From NCBI GenBank assembly GCA_002346525.1, contig DDZY01000174.1:1-12476 (forward strand): a stretch of DNA of 12,476 nt, written 5' to 3'. The notes beneath the pieces are model-generated. The model had not been told where the DNA came from and made no database searches. It worked only from the letters and a program-made list of their open reading frames with translations. Positions within the stretch are counted from its first letter, which is position 1. Each line of letters opens with the position of its first letter. Position numbers and translations under genes: made by a program. Source of the DNA: Proteobacteria bacterium UBA2996 (GTDB lineage Bacteria > Pseudomonadota > Gammaproteobacteria > Arenicellales > UBA868). This document shows positions 1-5,689 of the stretch, one piece after another.

Positions 1-81
1 CCTGGCAAGGCTGATCGCCCAGGCCACAAGTGATATCAGCGCGCAGCAGAAAAAGGCAAGAAAAAGGGGATGGCTTAACAT
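1..81 (-). CDS. Possible membrane protein, N-terminal fragment cut by window edge
   Basis: From an ATG at 81-79 an open frame runs leftwards off the window for 27 codons, with an in-frame TAA directly before the ATG (84-82). The peptide begins MLSHPLFLAFFCCALISLVA and is strongly hydrophobic from about residue 4 to 25, as in an N-terminal membrane segment or signal anchor. I cannot assign a family from 27 residues. There is no clear ribosome binding site before the ATG. The gene would be divergent from the photolyase, with about 120 bp between them. The call rests only on an open, hydrophobic frame and could be chance. Confidence 0.3.
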   Translation of the reverse strand, partial: MLSHPLFLAFFCCALISLVAWAISLAR

Positions 82-203
82 TTATTTCGCGGGCAGGACG
101 TAATATCGGATTTTGTCATTTTCCTTGTGAATGCTCCATGTGCAGGGGCGTTTCGCCGTTACCCGCGCAGCCTGACTGACCTCTTATCTCGAGAACACGA
201 AAC

Positions 204-1640
204 TTGACCTCTCCCATTATCATCTGGCTGCGCCGGGATCTAAGACTCAGCGACCATCCGGCTTTTGCGGCGGCGGAAGCAGGCGGTCGAACTGTGATTC
301 CCTGCTACGTACTGGACACCCGCGACGCGCACCCCCGGCGACCGGGAGGGGCTAGCCGCTGGTGGCTGCACCACAGTCTCGCTGAACTGGATCAGCGTAT
401 TCGAGAGTGCAAAGGGCGCCTGTTGCTAAAGCACGGTGATCCGGTCAGTGTATTGACCGAACTCGCTCTTGAGGTCGAAGCCGGTGCGGTGTTCTTCAGC
501 CGCGCCGTAGAACCGCAGTGCCGACGGGATGAAACCGCGTTGACATCCTCCCTCGAAGCTCATGGCATCGGTGCGCAGGGTTTCGAAGGAAACCTGCTGT
601 TCCCGCCTGAGGAGATTCAGAACCGCAGCGGCGCACCCTTTCGCGTCTTTACCCCGTTCTGGAAACAGTGCCTTGCCAGCCGCGCCAGAATGCGCACCCC
701 CCTTGGCCCGGTATCACCGCGATTTTTCTTGGATATACCTTCTGGAGATCGTCTGGAGGACTGGGATCTGCTGCCATCGCGGCCCAACTGGGCAACAGGA
801 ATCGCGCAGACATGGCAACCGGGAGAAATCGCCGGACGTGCCGTGCTTGAAAATTTCTCGGCAAAGGCGTCTGTGTATAACGGTCACCGCAACTTTCCGG
901 CACAGGATGCGACGTCCCGGCTCTCGCCCTACTTGCATTTTGGCAACATCAGCGCAGCGCAGGCTTATGCCGGGGTGACAACCTCAGGACAAAAGCCGAG
1001 CCCGGGCGCGGCCTCATTCCAGCGGGAAGTCGGCTGGCGCGAATTCAGCGCCCACCTGCTGTTCCACTTTCCCCACCTGCCCGAAAAACCCTTTCGTCCG
1101 GAGTTTGCAGACTTTCCCTGGCAGAATGACCCTGGACTGATCAGGGCCTGGCAATCCGGCCAAACGGGGTTTCCCATCGTCGATGCCGGGATGCGTCAAT
1201 TGTGGCAAACCGGTTGGATGCACAATCGGGTACGCATGGTTGCCGCCTCGGTTCTCGTCAAGCACCTGCTGATTCACTGGCGGTATGGTGAGGCCTGGTT
1301 TTGGGACACCCTGGTCGATGCAGATCTGGCAAACAACGTAGCGGGTTGGCAATGGGTGGCGGGATGCGGCGCGGATGCCGCACCTTATTTCAGAATTTTT
1401 AACCCTATTCTGCAGGGACAGAAATTCGATGCGAACGGCCGATACGTGCGTCACTGGATTCCGGAACTGACGGCCCTGCCTGACCGCTACCTGCATGCGC
1501 CTTGGCTTGCGCCGGCTGAAGTACTGAGTGAAGCCGGAATCAGGCTGGGCGAAACCTACCCGATGCCGCTCGTCGAACCGGGTGTGGGCCGCAAGCGGGC
1601 GCTTGCGGCGCTTAAGACACTTAAGTCATCGTCCGCTTAA
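204..1640 (+). CDS. phrB: Deoxyribodipyrimidine photolyase, class I (cryptochrome/photolyase family)
   Basis: This is the light-driven, FAD-dependent enzyme that splits UV-induced pyrimidine dimers in DNA. The 478-residue product is close to the E. coli enzyme (about 472). The N-terminal alpha/beta antenna domain opens with IIIWLRRDLRLSDHPAF (5-21). The FAD-binding helical domain shows YNGHRNFPAQDATSRLSPYL (225-244), REVGWREF (274-281), MHNRVRM (339-345), DADLANNVAGWQW (372-384) and APYFRIFNP (393-401). By eye, W306, W359 and W382 match the electron-transfer Trp triad, and N378 the residue facing flavin N5. The antenna cofactor cannot be told from sequence alone. The start is TTG: an in-frame TGA lies at 177-179 and no ATG or GTG occurs between, while the conserved first strand begins four codons after the TTG. 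A weak GAG at 191-193 may serve as ribosome binding site. The gene ends 12 bp from a convergent minus-strand ORF. Confidence 0.96.
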   Translation: MTSPIIIWLRRDLRLSDHPAFAAAEAGGRTVIPCYVLDTRDAHPRRPGGASRWWLHHSLAELDQRIRECKGRLLLKHGDPVSVLTELALEVEAGAVFFSRAVEPQCRRDETALTSSLEAHGIGAQGFEGNLLFPPEEIQNRSGAPFRVFTPFWKQCLASRARMRTPLGPVSPRFFLDIPSGDRLEDWDLLPSRPNWATGIAQTWQPGEIAGRAVLENFSAKASVYNGHRNFPAQDATSRLSPYLHFGNISAAQAYAGVTTSGQKPSPGAASFQREVGWREFSAHLLFHFPHLPEKPFRPEFADFPWQNDPGLIRAWQSGQTGFPIVDAGMRQLWQTGWMHNRVRMVAASVLVKHLLIHWRYGEAWFWDTLVDADLANNVAGWQWVAGCGADAAPYFRIFNPILQGQKFDANGRYVRHWIPELTALPDRYLHAPWLAPAEVLSEAGIRLGETYPMPLVEPGVGRKRALAALKTLKSSSA

Positions 1641-1652
1641 TCGCGGTACCGC

Positions 1653-1901
1653 CTATTGCGGCGCCAACCACTCCACAAGATAGTAGACCTCCTGACCCTC
1701 AGAGGACTTCGAAGGCCCCAGCACCCGCGCAGGAAAGAGACGCTGCGCCGGTCGGCCTTCGGCTCGAGCTTCCTCCTCAGATCCCATGAGCCTGACGCAG
1801 TTTGCAGGGTAGCGCTGTCGGTTACGGCCGGGCATATAAATCACCGCCCAGTGTTCCTGAGAGACATTCGTCTCGGCATCAGGCGGTACAAATCCCTTCA
1901 T
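1653..1901 (-). CDS. Hypothetical protein, 82 aa
   Basis: Small ORF of 82 codons, last of the minus-strand group and 59 bp after the NYN gene. The product is hydrophilic, without signal peptide or membrane segment, and has a tryptophan/proline-rich core (EHWAVIYMPGRNRQRYPANC, 16-35) followed by an acidic patch and a basic C-terminal half. I do not recognise the family. Coding looks plausible: the composition is balanced and the opposite-strand frame reads as low-quality arginine/proline-rich sequence. The first ATG (1901) has no good ribosome binding site. The same frame stays open upstream through codons for SGLNAPRRDPRDCKKQ, with no ATG, GTG or TTG, so the true N-terminus may differ or translation may be coupled to the NYN gene. 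Confidence 0.55.
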   Translation of the reverse strand: MKGFVPPDAETNVSQEHWAVIYMPGRNRQRYPANCVRLMGSEEEARAEGRPAQRLFPARVLGPSKSSEGQEVYYLVEWLAPQ

Positions 1902-1960
1902 CTGTTTCTTGCAATCTCTCGGGTCACGCCGTGGCGCATTAAGCCCACTACAACTTCTAC

Positions 1961-2761
1961 TTAGCCTGCCCCGGTGACGATATAACCGCCTGACTTCTCG
2001 TCATGCTGCAATTGCAGCAAGCCGCGGCTGGCGGCTTCCTCCAAAAGCGCACCAAACGAGGGGAAGCCATGATACCGCTCGCTAAATCCGGGCTGACGGC
2101 GCTTCAGCGTCTGCTTAATCATGGAGCCCCAGACCTGGGTGCCGTCGCCACGCTCCTCGAAAATGTCATCCAGCGTCGCCATCACCATATCGATGGCCTC
2201 CTGATGGCGCTTTTCATCCTCACTCATCGCCGACTTTTTCTTTTTGCTTTTTGCCTTGGCTTTTTTCTTGCGCGAGGGGCCCGCACGCCCAGCGAGATCA
2301 TCGTAGAAGATGAATTCGTCACAGTTGGACGTCAGCAGATCGGAGGTGGAACTTTTGACTCCTACCCCCACCACCGTCTTATTGTTTTCCCGCAGCTTAC
2401 TGACCAGCGGAGAGAAATCTGAGTCGCCGCTCAAAATGACGAAGGTGTTGACGTGGGACTTGGTGTAGCAAAGATCCAGCGCATCAACGACCATTCGGAT
2501 ATCAGCGGAGTTCTTACCGGACTGTCGTACGTGGGGAATTTCGATCAACTCGAATGCTGCCTCATGCATTGAGGCCTTGAAACTCTGATAACGGTCCCAG
2601 TCAGCATAGGCCTTCTTCACCACGATATTGCCTTTCAGCAGTAGCCTCTCCAGTACCAGTTTCATGCTGAAAGGTTTGTCACTGAAGTCACGCACGCCGA
2701 GCGCGATGTTCTCAAAGTCACAGAAAATCGCCATGTTCTGCGAAGAGTTGTCGTTACTCAT
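1961..2761 (-). CDS. NYN domain protein with C-terminal OST-HTH/LOTUS domain (putative RNase, LabA/DUF88-like)
   Basis: Predicted cytoplasmic metal-dependent ribonuclease of the PIN-like NYN superfamily joined to an RNA-binding winged helix. With the ATG at 2761 the product is 266 aa. The NYN domain (about 9-155) carries the acidic motifs MAIFCDFENI (D15, N18), KNSADIRMVVDAL (D87) and ILSGDSDFSPLV (D113, D115), where metal-binding carboxylates are expected, so it looks catalytically intact. A lysine-rich linker follows (about 164-177), then an OST-HTH/LOTUS-like region (about 186-263) ending in the usual FGALLEEAASRGLLQL and GGYIV pattern. A GTG at 2806 would add 15 residues, but these are cysteine- and proline-rich and unlike the family, and a hairpin overlaps that GTG, so I prefer 2761. 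The RNA substrate is unknown. The domain calls are firm; the RNase activity is inferred from the family. Confidence 0.88.
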   Translation of the reverse strand: MSNDNSSQNMAIFCDFENIALGVRDFSDKPFSMKLVLERLLLKGNIVVKKAYADWDRYQSFKASMHEAAFELIEIPHVRQSGKNSADIRMVVDALDLCYTKSHVNTFVILSGDSDFSPLVSKLRENNKTVVGVGVKSSTSDLLTSNCDEFIFYDDLAGRAGPSRKKKAKAKSKKKKSAMSEDEKRHQEAIDMVMATLDDIFEERGDGTQVWGSMIKQTLKRRQPGFSERYHGFPSFGALLEEAASRGLLQLQHDEKSGGYIVTGAG

Positions 2762-2797
2762 ACCGGATAATCCAAGATAATGGGGGGAGATGCAGAA

Positions 2798-2815
2798 AAC
2801 GCACACGGGTGCGTT
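2798..2815 (-). terminator. Hairpin with short T tract between methyltransferase and NYN genes (weak terminator candidate)
   Basis: A perfect 7-bp stem (AACGCAC / GTGCGTT) closes a 4-base loop. Read on the minus strand it is followed by TTC, so the run after the GC part of the stem is TTTT. It lies after the methyltransferase stop (2871) and before the NYN ATG (2761). It could be a weak intrinsic terminator or a 5'-UTR structure of the NYN mRNA; the T tract is short for strong termination. Confidence 0.35.
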
Positions 2816-2870
2816 GATGCAGTGAAGTCTAACCGTACCACGATGACCGTGCTACGCCTCGTTTAGCGCA

Positions 2871-3629
2871 TCAGCGCTGTGAATCAATTCGCCGGGCCTG
2901 AAAACGTAGATGATCACTTTTCAATAAACCTGCCAGGTCGGGTGTTGCCGCCAAGTGGGCTCGCAGATCTGCGCTTTGTGCTTTGAAGGGCAGCAAAGCG
3001 GCAACGACATTTTCGATGGCAGGACTCCTGAGCCCAAAGCCGCTCATGAAGTGACGCGACTCCTTTAACCAATCCCTAACGGCAGAGTTTTTGAGTTCAG
3101 CGTGGTCCGCAAAATTAATACTGAGCGTGCCGTCAGACGTGAGGCACCTTTGCAGACCCTGGAGCCATTTTCGATCACACTCAAGGGCGCGTCTTGGTGT
3201 TCCGGCGTCTCCGGTAAAAAGATCATCAATTACAAAATCGAAGCGCGGTCCGCGGTAACGCGTTACAAACGTCGCTGCATCCTGGCGATAGATTTCGGTC
3301 CTGCGCTTGTCGAGTCCAAAGTGATTCGTGGCGACTTCAATATGGACGGGATCCTGCTCGATTGCGGTGAACCTCGCATCCGGGAACAACGACTGCAACT
3401 GCAGCACAGCCGTGCCGGCGCCAAGACCCAAGACAAGGACACGAGCGGGTTCGGGCCGAGGATGAAAATAAAGCCCCAGCCATAGAAGGTCCCAGACACT
3501 CCCGGTAACCACCCGACGCGGATTGAACTGGCTATGCAGGACGCCATCTGTGTAAAGCCGCAGACTCGAGCCAGCACCGCGGACTTCATAGCGTTTACCC
3601 TCACGCTGCTGAGACCAGAGAACCGCTAT
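2871..3629 (-). CDS. Spermidine synthase-like (Rossmann) methyltransferase, start codon unclear
   Basis: Soluble class I SAM-dependent methyltransferase-fold protein of the spermidine-synthase-like superfamily. From the GTG at 3512, motif I is VLVLGLGAGTA (25-35), the acidic end of strand 2 is E52 in AIEQDP, and QDAATF (77-82) and FDFVIDDLFTG (91-101) follow. The genuine SpeE active-site pattern is not obvious, so polyamine synthesis is not claimed. The only conventional start is GTG 3512 (213 aa), but the frame stays open 39 codons upstream and encodes SpeE-like N-terminal strands, including KRYEVR and RLYTDGVLHSQFNPRR. That region has no ATG, GTG or TTG. The extent given starts at an ATA (3629-3627) that overlaps the TAG stop of the glutaredoxin gene as ATAG, giving 252 aa. 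A CTG inside the region is another possibility. Expression probably depends on coupling to the upstream gene. Confidence 0.82.
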   Translation of the reverse strand: MAVLWSQQREGKRYEVRGAGSSLRLYTDGVLHSQFNPRRVVTGSVWDLLWLGLYFHPRPEPARVLVLGLGAGTAVLQLQSLFPDARFTAIEQDPVHIEVATNHFGLDKRRTEIYRQDAATFVTRYRGPRFDFVIDDLFTGDAGTPRRALECDRKWLQGLQRCLTSDGTLSINFADHAELKNSAVRDWLKESRHFMSGFGLRSPAIENVVAALLPFKAQSADLRAHLAATPDLAGLLKSDHLRFQARRIDSQR

Positions 3630-3904
3630 GACGAGACCCCCTGACTAATGTGGGCTTTCAGGCGCTCAAGATCCAGAAAATACCGGCAAATCTCGACGTC
3701 TTCGGCAAAAAGCAACGGGACCTCGTCACCATAGGCTGATGCCCAGTCCGGATGGGTATCGACATCACGCACGACCAGTTCAAAACCATATTCACCTTGC
3801 AGCTCCTCAAGCTGCAGGTGCATGTCCTCACAAAGATGGCAGCGAATGCGGGAGTAAAGAACCAGCGTAACCGGTGACAAAGTCCTTGAGAACCCTTGGC
3901 GCAT
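3626..3904 (-). CDS. Glutaredoxin-like thioredoxin-fold protein (DUF836 family)
   Basis: Small cytoplasmic thioredoxin-fold protein, 92 aa from the ATG at 3904. The first strand (VTLVLYSR) leads into the redox motif CHLC (C22 and C25), followed by the helix EDMHLQLEELQ. Strand RDVD and the cis-proline motif EVPLLF (P63) then follow, the order expected for the glutaredoxin-2-like DUF836 family. It has both cysteines, so a dithiol role is possible; the partner is unknown. An in-frame TTG at 3913 would add three residues; neither start has a convincing ribosome binding site. The stop TAG (3628-3626) overlaps the open frame of the downstream methyltransferase, which suggests coupled translation. 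It diverges from the LysE gene across only about 50 bp. Confidence 0.88.
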   Translation of the reverse strand: MRQGFSRTLSPVTLVLYSRIRCHLCEDMHLQLEELQGEYGFELVVRDVDTHPDWASAYGDEVPLLFAEDVEICRYFLDLERLKAHISQGVSS

Positions 3905-3954
3905 GATTGACAAAGCCGATATTCTAGATGCTCGTCATTCTTGGTGATCCTGCT

Positions 3955-4563
3955 ATGCCCCTGTCGCTCTGGCTCTCTATGTCGCTCATTTGTATTTTCG
4001 GCGCGATGTCTCCCGGGCCGAGTCTAGCCGTGGTGGTGCAGAACACCCTTTCCGGCGGACGCCTCCAGGGGGTAATCACCGGCATCAGCCACGGCTTTGG
4101 CATTGTGATCTGGGCCGGCCTCACCGCGGGCGGCATTGGTCTATTAATCACGCAACAGCCTGCACTTTTCAACGGCATGCGCTACGCAGGAGCCGCCCTG
4201 CTCGTGTATCTTGGTGTCCGAAGTCTGCGCAGCACGGCGGGAGCGGCTGAGGTTCTGCAAGTCTCCGGCCGGGCCGCCAGCGCCTCCGCTGCACGGGACG
4301 GCTTTCTCATTGCAATCATGAATCCCAAAATTGCACTTTTTTTTCTGGCGTTGTTCAGTCAGTTTGTCCGTCCGGACGCGGGCATGACCGAAAAGGCCAT
4401 TATGGCGGCCACAGCCGGGGTGATCGACGCCCTCTGGTACATCATTGTGGCCGTGGTGCTTTCGCACTCCATCATCCTCGAACGGCTTCGCGCCCGGGCC
4501 CGCCTGCTTGACCGTCTGTTCGGTCTTATTCTCATCGCACTCGCCATCCGGGTGGCGCTGTAA
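3955..4563 (+). CDS. LysE/RhtB family amino-acid exporter
   Basis: Inner-membrane exporter of the LysE/RhtB family, which expels amino acids such as lysine, threonine or homoserine and related compounds; the substrate cannot be read from sequence. The product is 202 aa, the usual family length, with about six hydrophobic segments (roughly 5-25, 40-65, 75-92, 117-138, 148-172, 185-202). The signature MSPGPSLAVVVQNTLSGGR (18-36) with HGFG (46-49) and the second-half motif IMNPKIALFFLALFSQFV (121-138) are typical. I chose ATG 3955 because GGTGA lies 7 bases before it. An in-frame ATG at 3928 would add nine residues but has no ribosome binding site. No regulator gene adjoins it. Confidence 0.92.
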   Translation: MPLSLWLSMSLICIFGAMSPGPSLAVVVQNTLSGGRLQGVITGISHGFGIVIWAGLTAGGIGLLITQQPALFNGMRYAGAALLVYLGVRSLRSTAGAAEVLQVSGRAASASAARDGFLIAIMNPKIALFFLALFSQFVRPDAGMTEKAIMAATAGVIDALWYIIVAVVLSHSIILERLRARARLLDRLFGLILIALAIRVAL

Positions 4564-4632
4564 CAGATCCGCTGCCACAAGGGTTTTGTTGCACTGCCAT
4601 AGCCTGATTAGAAAAGGCGGGTCCTGCACAAG

Positions 4633-4655
4633 CTTAAATTTTGCATAAAATTAAG
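4633..4655. repeat. AT-rich imperfect inverted repeat upstream of the SDR gene
   Basis: The left arm CTTAAATTTT (4633-4642) and right arm AAAATTAAG (4647-4655) pair over 9 bp with one unpaired A, around GCAT. It sits in the most AT-rich part of the window, between the LysE stop and the TTGACA at 4681. It may be a protein-binding dyad or an upstream promoter element. It is not a GC-stem terminator. Confidence 0.4.
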
Positions 4656-4680
4656 AAATATTTTCGTTTCCCTGATTCAG

Positions 4681-4709
4681 TTGACAATAAATATGGTGCA
4701 GTGCACCAT
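4681..4709 (+). promoter_or_regulatory. Promoter candidate with 17-bp perfect palindrome (operator candidate) for the SDR gene
   Basis: An exact TTGACA (4681-4686) could be a -35 box. Spaced 17 bp downstream is CACCAT (4704-4709), a poor -10, so activation might be needed. ATGGTGCAGTGCACCAT (4693-4709) is a perfect palindrome with 8-bp arms around a central G and fills the spacer and -10, where a repressor would act. It lies 64 bp before the SDR ATG. The cognate regulator is not in the window. The palindrome is seen directly; its function is inferred. Confidence 0.45.
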
Positions 4710-4773
4710 CCGTGATCCATACATCGCGCGGGCATTCATCCGGCCAGTCGCGCCAACGGTCGGGGAGGCTATC

Positions 4774-5595
4774 ATGCGGATTCAGGAGAAGGTGGGATTA
4801 GTCACAGGCGCTGCCAGCGGAATCGGTCGCGCTACCGCACTCGAACTGATTAACCAGGGCGTCAAAGGGCTTGCTCTGGTGGATATCAGCGAGTCTGCCG
4901 TCGTGGCACTTGCTGAAGAGATCAATGCGGCGGCGAATCGCGATGTGGCCCTGGCTTTTGCCGGTGATGTGACGGATGAAAGTTTTCGGTCACGGGTATT
5001 TGATGAAACCGCTGAGCAGCGCGGCATGGTGCAGATCATGGTTCCCGCAGCGGGCATCTTCCGGGACAGGCTGGCGGTCAAGATCGATCGGGAAACCGGC
5101 GATGCTGACATCTATCCGGCCGATGTGTTCCGGCAGGTGTTGGAAGTCAATCTCATCCATCCCGTCTATTGGGCGATGGAAACCATTGCCCGCATTGCGG
5201 TTGACCGCAACCAGCGAGGTCTCAAAAAATGGCATCCCGATGAAAAAGTACGGGGAACCGTTATCTTCATCGGTTCGGTTTCTTCCCAGGGCAACCGCGG
5301 ACAGGTCTCTTATGCCAGCACCAAAGCAGGGCTCGAAGGGGCCGCCTCCACTTTGATGAAAGAAGCCATGTTCCACGGTGTGCGGACCGGGGTCATTCAC
5401 CCGGGATTTGTCGATACGCCGCTGCTGCAGGGTATGCCGGCGGGCTATGTCGAACAAAACATCCTCCCCGATACGCAACTGGGCAGACTGATCCGCCCGG
5501 AAGAGATTGCCGATGCCATCTGTTTTATGGTGAGAAACTCCGCGGTAAGCGGCCAACTTTGGGCTGACGCTGGCTGGCACCCGACCGCGGCCTAA
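4774..5595 (+). CDS. SDR family NAD(P)-dependent oxidoreductase
   Basis: Classical short-chain dehydrogenase/reductase, 273 aa. It has the cofactor motif TGAASGIG (11-18), an aspartate after strand 2 (D37 in LVDIS, favouring NAD over NADP), DVT (65-67), N126, the serine segment GSVSS (S168), the catalytic YASTK (Y180, K184) and HPGFVDTP (209-216). The usual NNAG motif is replaced by PAAGI (91-95), and an extra stretch (about 99-118) lies before the helix holding N126, so the substrate pocket may be unusual. The start is ATG 4774, preceded by a strong GGGGAGG (4762-4768). An upstream TTG at 4681 in the same frame would add 31 residues not typical of SDRs and coincides with the TTGACA box. The substrate is unknown. 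Confidence 0.92.
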   Translation: MRIQEKVGLVTGAASGIGRATALELINQGVKGLALVDISESAVVALAEEINAAANRDVALAFAGDVTDESFRSRVFDETAEQRGMVQIMVPAAGIFRDRLAVKIDRETGDADIYPADVFRQVLEVNLIHPVYWAMETIARIAVDRNQRGLKKWHPDEKVRGTVIFIGSVSSQGNRGQVSYASTKAGLEGAASTLMKEAMFHGVRTGVIHPGFVDTPLLQGMPAGYVEQNILPDTQLGRLIRPEEIADAICFMVRNSAVSGQLWADAGWHPTAA

Positions 5596-5689
5596 GGGGC
5601 TCTTGAGCCTTGGCAGCAGGGGTTTTATGATCTGGCTGTAATCCACTGCTGTGCCCGGCTTTGTGAGCGGTCACCCCCTATTGCCTCCA

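Noticed and set aside
1643..1652. GCGGTACCGC palindrome between the convergent photolyase and hypothetical genes as a bidirectional terminator
   Set aside because: Only 3-4 bp of stem could form around a loop, and there is no T tract on either strand.
2003..2422. Plus-strand open frame with a hydrophobic stretch (FILTHRRLFLFAFCLGFFLA)
   Set aside because: Antisense to the NYN gene; the hydrophobic run is the complement of the lysine-rich linker codons (AAA/AAG become TTT/CTT).
3263..3604. Minus-strand 113-codon frame overlapping the methyltransferase start region
   Set aside because: It is the neighbouring frame of the methyltransferase; the motif-bearing frame is the one annotated.
5596..5625. 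GGCTC/GAGCC hairpin after the SDR stop as a terminator
   Set aside because: Stem of 4-5 bp with too small a loop and no T run directly after it.
4990..5646. 218-codon open frame antisense to the SDR gene
   Set aside because: No family motif, arginine/histidine-rich, opposite a confident SDR with intact motifs.
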